From positions 1-64,000 of the forward strand of contig NZ_JAMGZJ010000064.1 of NCBI RefSeq assembly GCF_025564085.1: a DNA stretch of 64,000 bases, read 5' to 3'. A program made the position numbers and the translations under genes. The notes beneath the pieces were generated by a model. That model ran no database searches and was not told the DNA's origin. It saw nothing but the letters and a program-made list of their open reading frames with translations. This document shows, one piece after another, positions 9,708-19,629 of this stretch (the stretch's first letter is position 1; each line of letters starts with the position of its first letter). This DNA is from Silvania confinis (lineage in GTDB: Bacteria > Pseudomonadota > Gammaproteobacteria > Enterobacterales > Enterobacteriaceae).

Positions 9708-11081
9708 ATGTCTGTAGCAACCATCGACTGGGATCTGGCCCTGATCCAAAAATATAACTATTCCGGGCCGCGTTATACCTCTTATCCCACCGCGCTGGAG
9801 TTTTCCGACGCCTTTGGTGATCCCCAATTTCAGCAGGCGGTCGCACGTTACCCTGACCGTCCGCTTTCGCTTTACGTGCATATTCCGTTCTGCCACAAGC
9901 TCTGCTACTTCTGCGGCTGCAATAAAATAGTGACTCGCCAGCAGCATAAAGCCGATCAGTATCTGGATGCACTTGAGCAAGAGATTCTCCATCGCGCGCC
10001 GCAGTTCGTTGGCCGTCATGTCAGCCAACTCCACTGGGGCGGCGGAACGCCAACTTACCTCAATAAAGCGCAAATCAGCCGCCTGATGGATCTGCTGCGG
10101 GAAAACTTCCGCTTCGATGCTGATGCGGAAATCTCTATTGAAGTCGACCCGCGTGAAATCGAACTGGACGTCATCGATCATCTGCGTGCCGAAGGGTTTA
10201 ACCGCCTGAGCATGGGCGTGCAGGACTTCAATAAAGAGGTCCAACGGCTGGTAAATCGCGAGCAGGATGAAGAATTTATCTTTGCGCTGCTCAACCATGC
10301 GCGTGAAATCGGTTTTACCTCAACCAATATCGACCTGATTTATGGCTTGCCCAAGCAGACCGCAGAAAGCTTTGCTTTTACGTTGAAACGGGTGGCGGAG
10401 CTGAATCCGGATCGCCTGAGCGTGTTTAACTATGCGCATCTGCCGACGCTGTTTGCCGCTCAACGCAAAATCAAAGATGCCGACCTGCCTTCTGCCCAGC
10501 AAAAGCTGGATATTTTGCAGGAAACCATTACCTCGTTGACCGAGACAGGTTATCAGTTTATCGGCATGGATCACTTTGCCCGCCCCGATGACGAACTGGC
10601 GATTGCCCAGCGCGAGGGTGTGCTGCATCGTAACTTCCAGGGCTACACCACGCAGGGAGATACCAATTTGCTGGGGATGGGCGTCTCGGCTATCAGCATG
10701 ATTGGCGACTGCTATGCGCAGAACCAGAAAGAGCTGAAGCACTATTATCAGCAGGTGGATGACACCGGCAATGCCCTGTGGCGCGGGATCGCACTCACCC
10801 GCGATGACTGCATCCGCCGGGATGTGATTAAGGCGCTGATCTGTAATTTCTGCCTGGATTTCTCGGCTGTGGAACGCGAGTGGGATCTGGTCTTTAGCGA
10901 CTACTTTGCCGATGACCTGAAACTGCTGGCACCCCTGGCGAAAGATGGGCTGGTGGATGTGACTGATACGACCATTCAGGTTACGCCGAAAGGCCGGTTG
11001 CTGATCCGCAACATTTGCATGTGTTTTGATGCCTATCTGCGTCAGAAAGCGCGGATGCAGCAGTTTTCTCGCGTCATTTAA
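9708..11081 (+). CDS. hemN: Oxygen-independent coproporphyrinogen III dehydrogenase HemN
   Basis: This radical SAM enzyme converts coproporphyrinogen III to protoporphyrinogen IX in anaerobic haem synthesis. The 457-residue protein has the cluster motif in HIPFCHKLCYFCGC (CX3CX2C, Cys62, Cys66, Cys69) and the SAM-binding GGGTPTYL. The C-terminal HemN_C domain ends QKARMQQFSRVI. I start at the ATG preceded by AAGGAGTGAGC, giving MSVATIDW as in E. coli, rather than the upstream GTG. It is convergent with glnG. Confidence 0.97.
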   Translation: MSVATIDWDLALIQKYNYSGPRYTSYPTALEFSDAFGDPQFQQAVARYPDRPLSLYVHIPFCHKLCYFCGCNKIVTRQQHKADQYLDALEQEILHRAPQFVGRHVSQLHWGGGTPTYLNKAQISRLMDLLRENFRFDADAEISIEVDPREIELDVIDHLRAEGFNRLSMGVQDFNKEVQRLVNREQDEEFIFALLNHAREIGFTSTNIDLIYGLPKQTAESFAFTLKRVAELNPDRLSVFNYAHLPTLFAAQRKIKDADLPSAQQKLDILQETITSLTETGYQFIGMDHFARPDDELAIAQREGVLHRNFQGYTTQGDTNLLGMGVSAISMIGDCYAQNQKELKHYYQQVDDTGNALWRGIALTRDDCIRRDVIKALICNFCLDFSAVEREWDLVFSDYFADDLKLLAPLAKDGLVDVTDTTIQVTPKGRLLIRNICMCFDAYLRQKARMQQFSRVI

Positions 11082-11088
11082 CGGTCCT

Positions 11089-11116
11089 GCCCGGTGGCAC
11101 TAGCGCTTCCCGGGCT
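11089..11116. repeat. REP-like hairpin between hemN and glnG
   Basis: A GC-rich inverted repeat (GCCCGG ... CCGGGC) of REP type lies between the convergent hemN and glnG genes. It may act as a transcript-end stabiliser or weak bidirectional terminator. Confidence 0.6.
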
Positions 11117-11133
11117 AACAGAACATCGTTCAG

Positions 11134-12546
11134 TTACTCCATTCCCAACTCTTTTAGCTTACGCGTCAGGGTATTGCGTCCCCAGCCGAGCAAGCGGGCC
11201 GCTTCCTGCTTGTGGCCCTGCGTATGACGCAGCGCGGTGGTGAGCAGCGTGCGCTCCATTTCGGGCTGCGCCTCGGACAACAGATTTTGATGACCGGAAC
11301 GCAGCGCCCGATCGGCCCATTGCGCCAGCAGCGTAGCCCAGCTGTCAGGCAATGTCTGACCGGTGCTGCTTTCCGGAACATGGGTTTCAAAGAGTTCAGG
11401 AGGGAGATCCTGGATCAACACTTCCTGGCCCGCTGCCATCACCGTTAGCCAGCGGCAGGTATTTTCCAGCTGACGCACGTTGCCTGGCCAGGCCAGACGC
11501 GTCAGCGCAGCTTCTGTTTCTGCGTGCAGCAGTTTTGCTTCGACGCCCAGTTCGCGCGCCGCATCCTGCAGGAAATGACGCGCCAGACGCGGGATATCTT
11601 CCCGACGCTCGCGCAGTGGCGGCAGGTGAACGCGGATCACGTTCAGACGGTGGAATAAGTCCTCACGGAATTTACCCTCCTGCACGCGCAGCTCCAGATT
11701 CTGGTGCGTCGCGGCAATAATACGCACGTCGACTTTTACCGGCGCATAGCCGCCCACACGGTAAAACTGGCCATCCGCCAGCACGCGCAGCAGTCGGGTC
11801 TGCACATCCAGCGGCATATCGCCGATCTCATCCAGGAACAGCGTCCCGCCGTCAGCCTGCTCAAAGCGGCCCTGACGAATGGTATTCGCGCCGGTAAATG
11901 CCCCTTTTTCGTGACCAAACAGCTCGGACTCAATCAAATCTTTGGGAATAGCCGCCATATTCAGGGCGATAAACGGCGCTTTGGTGCGCGGGCTGTGGCG
12001 ATGCAGGGCGTGAGCAACCAGCTCTTTCCCGGTCCCTGATTCCCCGTTAATCAAAACGCTGATCGACGAACGTGACAGACGGCCAATGATGCGAAACACA
12101 TCCTGCATGGCCGGCGCTTCGCCAATGATATCCGTCGTCGGGCCGAACACCGGCGCGTTACGCGGCTGCTGCTGTTCCTGATAATGACTGATCGCCCGCT
12201 CAACCAGTGCCACCGCTTCGTCGATATCAAAGGGTTTTGGCAGATAATCGAACGCGCCCTGCTGGTAGGCGCTAACGGCAGCATCCAGATCGGAATGCGC
12301 GGTCATTATGATGACCGGGAGCATTGGGTGACGCTGTTTAATCTGTTTTAACAGCGCCAGGCCGTCCATTCCCGGCATGCGGATATCGGACAACAGCACA
12401 TCCGGGGTTTTGGTGGTGAGGGCATCAAGCACCTCAGCGCCGCTTTCAAAAGTGGTGCAGTTTAATCCTGCGCCCGTCAGTGCCCGTTCAAGCACCCAGC
12501 GGATGGAGCTATCGTCATCAACTACCCAGACTATCCCTCGTTGCAT
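11134..12546 (-). CDS. glnG: Nitrogen regulator NtrC (NRI), sigma54 activator
   Basis: NtrC is the response regulator that activates sigma54 promoters when nitrogen is scarce. The 470-residue protein has a receiver domain with phospho-acceptor Asp54 ([12 protein letters not shown]). Its AAA+ domain has Walker A GESGTGKE and the sigma54-contacting GAFTGA loop, and the C-terminus is a FIS-type helix-turn-helix ([20 protein letters not shown]). It follows glnL by 11 bases in the leftward glnALG operon. One residue longer than E. coli NtrC by my count. Confidence 0.98.
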   Translation of the reverse strand: MQRGIVWVVDDDSSIRWVLERALTGAGLNCTTFESGAEVLDALTTKTPDVLLSDIRMPGMDGLALLKQIKQRHPMLPVIIMTAHSDLDAAVSAYQQGAFDYLPKPFDIDEAVALVERAISHYQEQQQPRNAPVFGPTTDIIGEAPAMQDVFRIIGRLSRSSISVLINGESGTGKELVAHALHRHSPRTKAPFIALNMAAIPKDLIESELFGHEKGAFTGANTIRQGRFEQADGGTLFLDEIGDMPLDVQTRLLRVLADGQFYRVGGYAPVKVDVRIIAATHQNLELRVQEGKFREDLFHRLNVIRVHLPPLRERREDIPRLARHFLQDAARELGVEAKLLHAETEAALTRLAWPGNVRQLENTCRWLTVMAAGQEVLIQDLPPELFETHVPESSTGQTLPDSWATLLAQWADRALRSGHQNLLSEAQPEMERTLLTTALRHTQGHKQEAARLLGWGRNTLTRKLKELGME

Positions 12547-12557
12547 AACTTAACCCT

Positions 12558-13607
12558 CTATTTCCTGATTGGCAGGTAAACCGAAAACTCGGTATGACCC
12601 GGCCAGCTGGTAAATTCAATTTTGCCGGAATGCTGATCTATCAAATTACGGGCAATCGATAATCCAAGCCCGGTCCCGCCTTCACGGCCGCTGACCATCG
12701 GGTAAAACAGCGTGTCCTGTAAATACGAGGGAATGCCCGGACCGTTATCCTGAACGTCAATCCGTGCCGCCAGACGGTAGCGCACGCCGTGCAGGGTGAG
12801 CTGAAACGCGGTGCGGGTGCGCAGCACTATTTCGCCGCCCTCCGCGCCTAAAGCCTGCAGGGCATTACGCACAATATTCAGTAATACCTGCTCTATCTGG
12901 TCGGGATCGTGCGGCAGTTCCGGCAGACTTGGATCGTAATCACGCACCAGCCTGACGTTTTCCGGCAGCTCCATTGATACCAGCTTAACGACACGCTCTG
13001 AAACTTTATGGATGCTTTCGGTGACGTGCATTCCGGGCTGTTGCGGGCCGAGTAAGCGGTCCACCAGGTTTCGCAGCCGGTCAGCCTGTTCAATGATGAC
13101 GTTGGTATATTCTGCCAGCGCCGGGTCGGGCAGAGCTTTGGTTAACAGCTGTGCTGCCCCGCGCAGGCCGCCGAGCGGGTTTTTAATTTCATGGGCCAGG
13201 CCACGTACCAGATCGCGGGCCGCAATCTGCTGGGCATGCTGAAGCTGCTCCTGACTCAGGCGACGCTGATTATCCATCGGCGCCATCTCCAGCAGGATCA
13301 GCCCTTCCGGCAGTCTCTGGGCGGTCAGGGACAGAATATGCGAGCGTCCGTCGATCACCAGCGTGACTTCGTTATCCGTAAATCCTTGCCCCGCCTGCAG
13401 GCTCTCCTGCATCAGGCCAATATTCAGCGAGAAATAACTCAACAGCTCGGGAAGCGGCGCGCCAAACAGCTTGCGTGAACTTTGGGCAAGCAGCTGCTGG
13501 GCCGCAGGATTGGCGTAATGCACGGCCAGATCGTCGTCGACCAGTAAAATGCTGTTGATAAGAGAATTGAGGATCTGCCCAGCATCGGGCAGGGTGCCAG
13601 TTGCCAT
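12558..13607 (-). CDS. glnL: Nitrogen regulation sensor kinase NtrB (NRII)
   Basis: NtrB phosphorylates and, with PII, dephosphorylates NtrC. The 349-residue cytoplasmic protein has an N-terminal PAS domain, the H box [11 protein letters not shown] with His139, and the ATPase boxes DNGPGIP and [13 protein letters not shown] use the ATG at 13607 with AGGAG upstream, because the protein then matches E. coli NtrB in length and start (MATGT). The upstream in-frame start would run into the NtrC operator. It is cotranscribed with glnG and also driven by glnA read-through. Confidence 0.97.
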   Translation of the reverse strand: MATGTLPDAGQILNSLINSILLVDDDLAVHYANPAAQQLLAQSSRKLFGAPLPELLSYFSLNIGLMQESLQAGQGFTDNEVTLVIDGRSHILSLTAQRLPEGLILLEMAPMDNQRRLSQEQLQHAQQIAARDLVRGLAHEIKNPLGGLRGAAQLLTKALPDPALAEYTNVIIEQADRLRNLVDRLLGPQQPGMHVTESIHKVSERVVKLVSMELPENVRLVRDYDPSLPELPHDPDQIEQVLLNIVRNALQALGAEGGEIVLRTRTAFQLTLHGVRYRLAARIDVQDNGPGIPSYLQDTLFYPMVSGREGGTGLGLSIARNLIDQHSGKIEFTSWPGHTEFSVYLPIRK

Positions 13608-13629
13608 ACAGCAGTCTCCTGGAGTTGAT

Positions 13630-13646
13630 TGCACCAATTTAGTGCA
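13630..13646 (-). promoter_or_regulatory. NtrC site at the glnL promoter
   Basis: TGCACCAATTTAGTGCA is a near-palindromic NtrC target (consensus TGCACYA-N5-TGGTGCA) 23 bases upstream of the glnL start. In E. coli an NtrC dimer at glnLp represses glnLG transcription from the sigma70 promoter. Confidence 0.88.
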
Positions 13647-13693
13647 GTATAGCGTTTCTGACGAAAAAAGCGCATAAGATCAGCTTGTTGGTG

Positions 13694-13721
13694 GAGAAAA
13701 AAGCCCATCCGAAGATGGGCT
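13694..13721 (-). terminator. Terminator/attenuator between glnA and glnL
   Basis: AGCCCATC / GATGGGCT with a CGAA loop is followed, in the leftward direction, by six T. It should end most glnA transcripts and let a fraction read into glnLG, as in E. coli. Confidence 0.88.
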
Positions 13722-13793
13722 GAAAAGTTTCCACGGCAACAAAAAACGGCTATCGCTGTCGCGCTGAAAAAGTCGCGCGACCGCGTTTATCGA

Positions 13794-15203
13794 TTAAACG
13801 CTGTAGTACAGTTCAAACTCAACCGGGTGTGGCGTCATGCGAACACGGTCGTTCTCTTCGATACGCAGACCGATGTAAGCATCGATTGCTTCGTCAGTGA
13901 ACACGCCGCCCGCAGTCAGGAACTCACGGTCTGCGTCCAGTGCCTGCAGTGCTTCTTCCAGAGAACCGGCAACCTGTGGGATCTCTTTTGCTTCTTCTGG
14001 CGGCAGGTCGTACAGGTTTTTGTCCATGGCTTCGCCAGGGTGGATCTTGTTCTTAATACCGTCAAGGCCAGCCATCAGCAGTGCTGCGAAGCACAGGTAC
14101 GGGTTAGCTGCCGGGTCCGGGAAGCGCACTTCGATACGACGTGCTTTCGGAGAAGCAACCACCGGAATACGGATGGAAGCAGAACGGTTACGCGCAGAGT
14201 AAGCCAGCATAACCGGTGCTTCGTAACCCGGGACCAGACGCTTGTAGGAGTTGGTGGTCGGGTTAGCCAGGGCGTTGATCGCTTTAGCGTGTTTGATCAC
14301 GCCGCCGATGTAGAACAGTGCCTGCTCGGACAGACCGGCATATTTGTCACCAGAGAACAGGTTTACGCCGTTCTTGGACAGAGACATGTGGCAGTGCATA
14401 CCGGAACCGTTATCGCCAAACATTGGTTTTGGCATGAAGGTCGCAGTTTTACCGAAACGGTGCGCGACGTTATGAACCACATATTTGTAGATCTGAATTT
14501 CGTCCGCTTTTTTGGTCATGGTGTTGAAACGGGTGGCGATTTCGTTCTGGCCAGCTGTTGCAACTTCATGGTGGTGTGCTTCAACAACCAGGCCCATCTC
14601 TTCCATGATCAGACACATGGTAGAACGGATGTCCTGTGAAGAATCGACCGGAGGAACCGGGAAGTAACCGCCTTTCACTGCTGGACGGTGGCCTTTGTTG
14701 CCGCCTTCGTATTTGGTGGAGGAGTTCCACGCACCTTCGATATCATCGATAGCAACGTGGGAACCGGAAGTGGACGAACCAAAACGGATGTCGTCAAACA
14801 GGAAGAACTCTGGCTCTGGCCCGAACAGAACGGTGTCTGCGATGCCAGTTGAGCGCAGGTACTCTTCAGCGCGTTTTGCGATAGAGCGTGGGTCGCGGTC
14901 GTAGCCCTGCAGCGTGCCTGGCTCGAGGATGTCGCAACGGATGATCAGGGTAGACTCTTCGAAGAACGGGTCAATGAGCGCGGTAGATGCATCTGGCATC
15001 AGAACCATGTCGGATTCGTTGATACCTTTCCAGCCGCCAATCGAGGAGCCGTCAAACATTTTGCCTTCTTCAAAGAATTCGGCATTTACCTGATGTGCAG
15101 GAATAGTGACGTGCTGTTCTTTACCTTTGGTGTCAGTGAAGCGCAGATCAACAAACTTCACTTCATGTTCGTTCAGCATCGTCAAAACGTGTTCAGCGGA
15201 CAT
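13794..15203 (-). CDS. glnA: Glutamine synthetase, type I
   Basis: Glutamine synthetase makes glutamine from glutamate, ammonia and ATP as a cytoplasmic dodecamer. The 469-residue protein has the Mg/ATP-binding segments DGSSIGGW and [10 protein letters not shown], and the adenylylation loop NLYDLPPEE with Tyr398 counted from Met (Tyr397 of the mature chain). It is full length and close to E. coli GlnA. The upstream region carries the sigma54 promoter and NtrC sites. Confidence 0.99.
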   Translation of the reverse strand: MSAEHVLTMLNEHEVKFVDLRFTDTKGKEQHVTIPAHQVNAEFFEEGKMFDGSSIGGWKGINESDMVLMPDASTALIDPFFEESTLIIRCDILEPGTLQGYDRDPRSIAKRAEEYLRSTGIADTVLFGPEPEFFLFDDIRFGSSTSGSHVAIDDIEGAWNSSTKYEGGNKGHRPAVKGGYFPVPPVDSSQDIRSTMCLIMEEMGLVVEAHHHEVATAGQNEIATRFNTMTKKADEIQIYKYVVHNVAHRFGKTATFMPKPMFGDNGSGMHCHMSLSKNGVNLFSGDKYAGLSEQALFYIGGVIKHAKAINALANPTTNSYKRLVPGYEAPVMLAYSARNRSASIRIPVVASPKARRIEVRFPDPAANPYLCFAALLMAGLDGIKNKIHPGEAMDKNLYDLPPEEAKEIPQVAGSLEEALQALDADREFLTAGGVFTDEAIDAYIGLRIEENDRVRMTPHPVEFELYYSV

Positions 15204-15301
15204 ACGTACTCTCCAGATTGGTCATTGTCGTCGTGGTAACGAGGTCTTCAAATTCTGTGTAAGGCAGGCGTTGTTGCCTTTTTTTGCCGTATTTTTACTA
15301 A

Positions 15302-15316
15302 GCGAAATCTGTGCCA
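15302..15316 (-). promoter_or_regulatory. Sigma54 promoter glnAp2
   Basis: Reading leftward, TTGGCACAGATTTCGCT has the -24 GG and -12 GC dinucleotides at the required 12-base distance. The implied start point is near 15290, giving a leader of about 87 bases before glnA. This corresponds to E. coli glnAp2. Confidence 0.9.
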
Positions 15317-15347
15317 ACTTTTAAAACACCCCAAAAAGGCGTTATCA

Positions 15348-15386
15348 TGCACACCATAGTGCAAAAGGGCTGCACCAGAATGGTTT
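15348..15386 (-). promoter_or_regulatory. Lower-affinity NtrC sites of glnAp2
   Basis: Two imperfect NtrC-like elements are present: TGCACACCATAGTGCA at 15348-15363 and TGCACCAGAATGGTTT at 15371-15386. Their centres fall near -66 and -89 from the predicted glnAp2 start, the positions of the weak sites in E. coli. Confidence 0.65.
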
Positions 15387-15389
15387 TGT

Positions 15390-15438
15390 TGCACCAGTAT
15401 AGTGCTTCAATGTGAACATTGGGCACCATATTGGTGCA
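15390..15438 (-). promoter_or_regulatory. NtrC enhancer: two strong sites
   Basis: TGCACCAGTATAGTGCT (15390-15406) and GGCACCATATTGGTGCA (15422-15438) are strong NtrC sites 32 bases apart (three helical turns). Their centres lie about -108 and -140 from the predicted start, the positions of the E. coli glnAp2 enhancer. In E. coli the sigma70 promoter glnAp1 overlaps this region and is repressed by bound NtrC. Confidence 0.88.
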
Positions 15439-15590
15439 ATTTATGTTAAGGCGCCCTTTTACCGCTCCGTGAAAGCGATCACAAAGCATCTCTGCAATAC
15501 TTGTTTGCGGGGGATGTTTGTGATCCTGTTTTGTAGTGCGCTTAATCCGTGTACAATAACGCGCTATTTCTAAATGCCTGAGGCAAAGTT

Positions 15591-17414
15591 GTGATCGAAA
15601 ATCTGCGTAATATCGCCATCATCGCGCACGTTGACCATGGTAAAACTACCCTGGTTGATAAGCTGCTGCAGCAATCCGGTACCTTCAGTAATGAACGTGC
15701 TGAAGCCACCGAACGCGTGATGGACTCCAACGATTTGGAGAAAGAGCGTGGGATTACCATCCTCGCTAAAAACACCGCTATCAAATGGAATGACTACCGT
15801 ATCAACATCGTTGATACCCCAGGGCACGCCGACTTCGGTGGTGAAGTTGAACGTGTAATGTCCATGGTAGACTCCGTTCTGCTGGTCGTTGACGCAATGG
15901 ATGGCCCAATGCCGCAGACGCGCTTCGTAACCAAAAAGGCATTTGCCCATGGTTTGAAGCCAATCGTGGTTATCAACAAAGTTGACCGCCCTGGCGCGCG
16001 TCCTGACTGGGTTGTGGATCAGGTCTTCGACCTGTTCGTTAACCTGGACGCCAGTGACGAGCAGCTCGATTTCCCAATCATCTATGCATCAGCATTGATG
16101 GGTATCGCGGGTAACGAGCACACTGATATGGCGGAAGACATGACCCCGCTGTACCAGGCAATCGTTGACCACGTTAAAGCACCAAGCGTTGACCTTGACG
16201 GTCCGTTCCAGATGCAGATCTCCCAGCTGGATTACAACAACTACGTTGGCGTAATCGGCATCGGTCGCATCAAGCGCGGTCGCGTTAAACCTAACCAGCA
16301 GATCACCTTGATCGACAGCGAAGGTAAAACACGTAACGGTAAAGTCGGTAAAGTGCTGACTCACCTCGGTCTGGAGCGTATTGAATCCACCGAAGCCGAA
16401 GCGGGCGATATTATCGCTATCACCGGTCTGGGCGAGCTGAACATCTCCGACACCCTCTGCGATACGCAGAACGTCGAAGCGCTGCCAGCGCTGTCTGTTG
16501 ATGAACCAACTGTAACCATGTTCTTCAACGTCAACACCTCTCCGTTCTGTGGCAAAGAAGGTAAATTTGTTACCTCTCGTCAGATCCTTGACCGCCTGAA
16601 CAAAGAGCTGGTGCACAACGTGGCACTGCGTGTTGAAGAAACCGAAGATGCGGACGCGTTCCGTGTATCCGGTCGTGGCGAGCTGCACTTGTCTGTGCTT
16701 ATCGAAAACATGCGTCGTGAAGGCTTCGAACTGGCTGTGTCCCGTCCGAAAGTAATCAACCGTATGATCGATGGCCGTATGCAAGAGCCGTTCGAGAACG
16801 TGACGCTGGATATCGAAGAACAGCACCAGGGTTCTGTGATGCAGGCGATGGGCGAGCGTAAGGGCGATGTCAAAGACATGATCCCTGACGGCAAAGGTCG
16901 TATCCGTCTGGATTACCTGATCCCGGCACGTGGCCTGATCGGCTTCCGTACCGAGTTCATGACCATGACTTCCGGTACCGGTCTGCTGTACTCCACCTTC
17001 AGCCATTACGATGACGTTAAACCGGGTGAAATCGGCCAGCGCCAGAACGGCGTGCTGATCTCTAACGGCCAGGGTAAAGCAGTTGCGTTCGCACTGTTCA
17101 GCCTGCAGGACCGCGGTAAGCTGTTCCTGGGTCACGGTGCAGAAGTTTACGAAGGCCAGATCATCGGTATTCACAGTCGTTCTAACGACCTGACTGTAAA
17201 CTGCCTGACCGGTAAGAAACTGACCAACATGCGTGCTTCCGGTACTGACGAAGCCACCACGCTGGTTCCAGCACTGAAGATGTCTCTTGAGCAGGCTCTG
17301 GAATTTATCGATGACGACGAACTGGTAGAAGTTACCCCTACCTCCGTACGTATCCGTAAACGTCACCTGACCGAGAACGACCGTAAACGTGCAGGCCGTG
17401 GTCCTCGCGACTAA
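15591..17414 (+). CDS. typA: Ribosome-dependent GTPase TypA/BipA
   Basis: BipA is an EF-G-like GTPase that associates with ribosomes during cold and other stress and aids 50S assembly. The 607-residue protein starts at GTG with TGAGG ten bases upstream. The G domain has [10 protein letters not shown] (G1), [12 protein letters not shown] (G3) and NKVDRPGAR (G4). EF-G-like domains III and V and the BipA-specific C-terminal domain complete it. It is divergent from glnA. Confidence 0.98.
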   Translation: MIENLRNIAIIAHVDHGKTTLVDKLLQQSGTFSNERAEATERVMDSNDLEKERGITILAKNTAIKWNDYRINIVDTPGHADFGGEVERVMSMVDSVLLVVDAMDGPMPQTRFVTKKAFAHGLKPIVVINKVDRPGARPDWVVDQVFDLFVNLDASDEQLDFPIIYASALMGIAGNEHTDMAEDMTPLYQAIVDHVKAPSVDLDGPFQMQISQLDYNNYVGVIGIGRIKRGRVKPNQQITLIDSEGKTRNGKVGKVLTHLGLERIESTEAEAGDIIAITGLGELNISDTLCDTQNVEALPALSVDEPTVTMFFNVNTSPFCGKEGKFVTSRQILDRLNKELVHNVALRVEETEDADAFRVSGRGELHLSVLIENMRREGFELAVSRPKVINRMIDGRMQEPFENVTLDIEEQHQGSVMQAMGERKGDVKDMIPDGKGRIRLDYLIPARGLIGFRTEFMTMTSGTGLLYSTFSHYDDVKPGEIGQRQNGVLISNGQGKAVAFALFSLQDRGKLFLGHGAEVYEGQIIGIHSRSNDLTVNCLTGKKLTNMRASGTDEATTLVPALKMSLEQALEFIDDDELVEVTPTSVRIRKRHLTENDRKRAGRGPRD

Positions 17415-17471
17415 TACGAAGCCTCATTGAGGTTGCGTAGGCCGGGTGAGCGTTATCGCCATCCGCACAGT

Positions 17472-17503
17472 AAAAAGCCGCTGATTATCAGCGGCTTTTT
17501 TTA
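17472..17503 (+). terminator. typA terminator
   Basis: AAAAAGCCGCTGA / TCAGCGGCTTTTTTT is a strong hairpin with a T run about 60 bases after the typA stop. Confidence 0.9.
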
Positions 17504-17593
17504 TTAGAACGAATAACGTAACCCTAAGCGAATGCGGTACTGCTCGCGGTTATCGTCGTCCCAGCGACGAGCAACCAGCAGGTTAACGCCTTC
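17504..17593 (-). pseudogene. Remnant of an OmpL/KdgM-family porin (3' end only)
   Basis: On the minus strand, codons ending in TAA at 17504-17506 read GVNLLVARRWDDDNRE then QYRIRLGLRYSF. This is the alternating strand pattern and C-terminal phenylalanine of an outer-membrane beta-barrel. Upstream the frame meets a stop (17594-17599), so about 29 codons survive. In E. coli, ompL (yshA) belongs to the sulfoquinovose locus between typA and yihX, exactly this interval. I infer that the locus was lost by deletion and this fragment is its scar. The assignment to ompL rests on position and the terminal motif. Confidence 0.7.
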
Positions 17594-17601
17594 CGTTTAA
17601 C

Positions 17602-17630
17602 AACCCGACTCACGCTGCGTCGGGTTTTTT
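17602..17630. terminator. Orphan terminator hairpin upstream of yihX
   Basis: AACCCGAC / GTCGGGTT with a nine-base loop and a T6 tail points rightward but follows no intact gene. It may be the terminator of a deleted gene; in E. coli yihW ends upstream of yihX. The rest of the typA-yihX gap (17415-17720) holds nothing else I can support. Confidence 0.75.
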
Positions 17631-17720
17631 ATTTCTCTTTCTCTAAGCGGAATCCGGCGCATAGCCAAAGTGTATCTTTCCCGCTAAAGTTAATTCTTCA
17701 TGGCGCAAAGGGAGATAAAC

Positions 17721-18320
17721 ATGCTTTATATCTTTGACTTAGGAAATGTCATCGTCGATATCGACTTCAACCGCGTGCTGGGGAGCTGGAGTGATTTCAG
17801 TCGCGTTCCGCTGGCAACGCTAAAGCAAAGCTTCACGATGGGGGAGGCTTTCCATCAGCATGAGCGCGGTGAGATTTCTGATGAGGTTTTTGCCGAAAAG
17901 CTCTGTCACGAGATGGATCTGCCGCTCAGCTATGAACAATTTGCCCACGGCTGGCAGGCGATCTTTGTCGGTATTCGTCCTGAAGTGATTGCCATCATGC
18001 ACAAACTGCGCGAGCAGGGGCATCGTGTGGTGGTGCTGTCTAATACCAACCGTCTGCACACCACCTTCTGGCCAGATGAATACCCCGACGTGAAAGCGGC
18101 GGCGGATAAAATCTATCTTTCCCAGGAGATGGGGATGCGCAAGCCGGAAGCGCGAATCTATCAGGCTGTGCTGCAGGCTGAAGGATACCCGGCGGCCGAT
18201 GCGGTCTTTTTCGATGATAACGCCGATAATATAGAGGGTGCTAACACGTTGGGAATAACGTCAATTCTGGTGACCGGAAAACAGACAATCCCCGACTACT
18301 TTGCGAAGCAGTTATGCTAA
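17721..18320 (+). CDS. yihX: Alpha-D-glucose-1-phosphate phosphatase YihX (HAD family)
   Basis: YihX is a cytoplasmic HAD-like phosphatase active on alpha-D-glucose 1-phosphate. The 199-residue protein has HAD motif [12 protein letters not shown] (nucleophile Asp6), motif II VLSNTNR, and motif [12 protein letters not shown] start at the ATG giving MLYIFDLG, as in E. coli; the seven-codon upstream extension has no advantage. It overlaps yihY by seven bases and begins the yihX-yihY-dtd-fabY chain of overlapping genes. Confidence 0.96.
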   Translation: MLYIFDLGNVIVDIDFNRVLGSWSDFSRVPLATLKQSFTMGEAFHQHERGEISDEVFAEKLCHEMDLPLSYEQFAHGWQAIFVGIRPEVIAIMHKLREQGHRVVVLSNTNRLHTTFWPDEYPDVKAAADKIYLSQEMGMRKPEARIYQAVLQAEGYPAADAVFFDDNADNIEGANTLGITSILVTGKQTIPDYFAKQLC

Positions 18321-19195
18321 AAACCGTTCATCAAAAAGCCAGCCATCATACCAGGCCACTGCGTGCGTGGCTAAAACTGCTCTGGCACCGCATCGATGAG
18401 GACAACATGACCACCCTGGCAGGTAACCTTGCCTACGTGTCATTGTTGTCCCTGGTGCCGCTGGTGGCGGTGATCTTTGCCCTTTTTGCCGCCTTTCCGA
18501 TGTTTGCCGACGTCAGTTTGCAGCTGCGACATTTCGTGTTTGCCAACTTTATCCCTGCAACCGGGGATGTCATTCAGAATTACATCGAGCAGTTTGTCGC
18601 TAACTCCAGCAAGATGACAGCAGTCGGGTCGATTGGATTGATCTTCACGGCGCTGCTGCTTATGTATGCCATTGATAGCGCGCTCAATACCATCTGGCGC
18701 AGCAAAAAAGCGCGACCGAAAGTGTACTCCTTTGCCGTCTACTGGATGATATTAACGCTGGGTCCGTTGCTGGCCGGGGCAAGCCTGGCCATCAGTTCCT
18801 ATCTGCTGTCGCTGCGCTGGGCCAGCGATCTCGACAGTGTGATTGACGACGTGCTGCGTATCTTCCCGCTGATCCTGTCCTGGCTCTCATTCTGGCTGCT
18901 CTACAGCGTCGTCCCCACCACGCGCGTACCCAACCGGGATGCGGTAATTGGGGCGCTGGTGGCTGCGCTGCTGTTCGAACTGGGCAAGAAAGGGTTTGCG
19001 CTTTACATCACCATGTTCCCCTCTTACCAGCTGATTTATGGCGTGCTGGCGGTGATCCCCATTTTATTCCTCTGGGTTTACTGGACGTGGTGTATCGTCT
19101 TGCTTGGTGCGGAAATTACTGTCACTCTCGGGGTATACCGCGAGCTAAAAAAAGCTGCAGAAGACGAAAGACAACGAGAAACAGATCAACCATGA
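18314..19195 (+). CDS. yihY: YihY/BrkB family inner membrane protein
   Basis: This 293-residue multipass membrane protein belongs to the YihY/BrkB (UPF0761) family, without an established biochemical function. About six hydrophobic segments are visible, starting with [20 protein letters not shown] near residue 40 and ending with [15 protein letters not shown]. The C-terminal tail is charged ([11 protein letters not shown]). The start overlaps yihX and the stop overlaps dtd (ATGA), indicating translational coupling. Confidence 0.94.
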   Translation: MLKTVHQKASHHTRPLRAWLKLLWHRIDEDNMTTLAGNLAYVSLLSLVPLVAVIFALFAAFPMFADVSLQLRHFVFANFIPATGDVIQNYIEQFVANSSKMTAVGSIGLIFTALLLMYAIDSALNTIWRSKKARPKVYSFAVYWMILTLGPLLAGASLAISSYLLSLRWASDLDSVIDDVLRIFPLILSWLSFWLLYSVVPTTRVPNRDAVIGALVAALLFELGKKGFALYITMFPSYQLIYGVLAVIPILFLWVYWTWCIVLLGAEITVTLGVYRELKKAAEDERQRETDQP

Positions 19196-19629
19196 TTGCA
19201 TTAATTCAGCGCGTAACCCGTGCCAGCGTCACCGTGGAGGGAGAGGTGACGGGTGAAATTGACGCGGGACTTTTAGTCTTGTTAGGTGTCGAAAAGGATG
19301 ACGACGAGCAAAAAGCCAACCGTTTATGCGAACGCGTGCTGGGTTACCGTATCTTCAGCGATACGGAAGGCAAAATGAACCTCAATGTTCAGCAGGCGGG
19401 TGGCAGCCTGCTGGTGGTTTCGCAGTTTACCCTGGCGGCAGATACCGAACGCGGCATGCGCCCGGGCTTCTCGAAAGGGGCTGCGCCGGATCGGGCAGAG
19501 GCGTTATACGAATACTTTGTTGAACGCTGCCGCCAACAAGAAATGCATACACAGACCGGACGATTCGCTGCTGATATGCAGGTTTCGCTGGTGAACGATG
19601 GCCCTGTCACCTTCTGGTTACAGGTATGA
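19192..19629 (+). CDS. dtd: D-aminoacyl-tRNA deacylase
   Basis: Dtd hydrolyses D-amino acids from mischarged tRNAs. The 145-residue protein carries the family motifs [17 protein letters not shown] (catalytic region near residue 80) and the [10 protein letters not shown] end with the cross-subunit Gly-Pro gate. I start at the ATG that overlaps the yihY stop, giving [13 protein letters not shown]. The much earlier in-frame start lies inside yihY. Its last bases overlap fabY. Confidence 0.97.
   Translation: MIALIQRVTRASVTVEGEVTGEIDAGLLVLLGVEKDDDEQKANRLCERVLGYRIFSDTEGKMNLNVQQAGGSLLVVSQFTLAADTERGMRPGFSKGAAPDRAEALYEYFVERCRQQEMHTQTGRFAADMQVSLVNDGPVTFWLQV

Noticed and set aside
16089..17366. 425-codon open frame opposite typA
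   Set aside because: It is fully antisense to TypA, whose motifs are intact, and has no recognisable domain.
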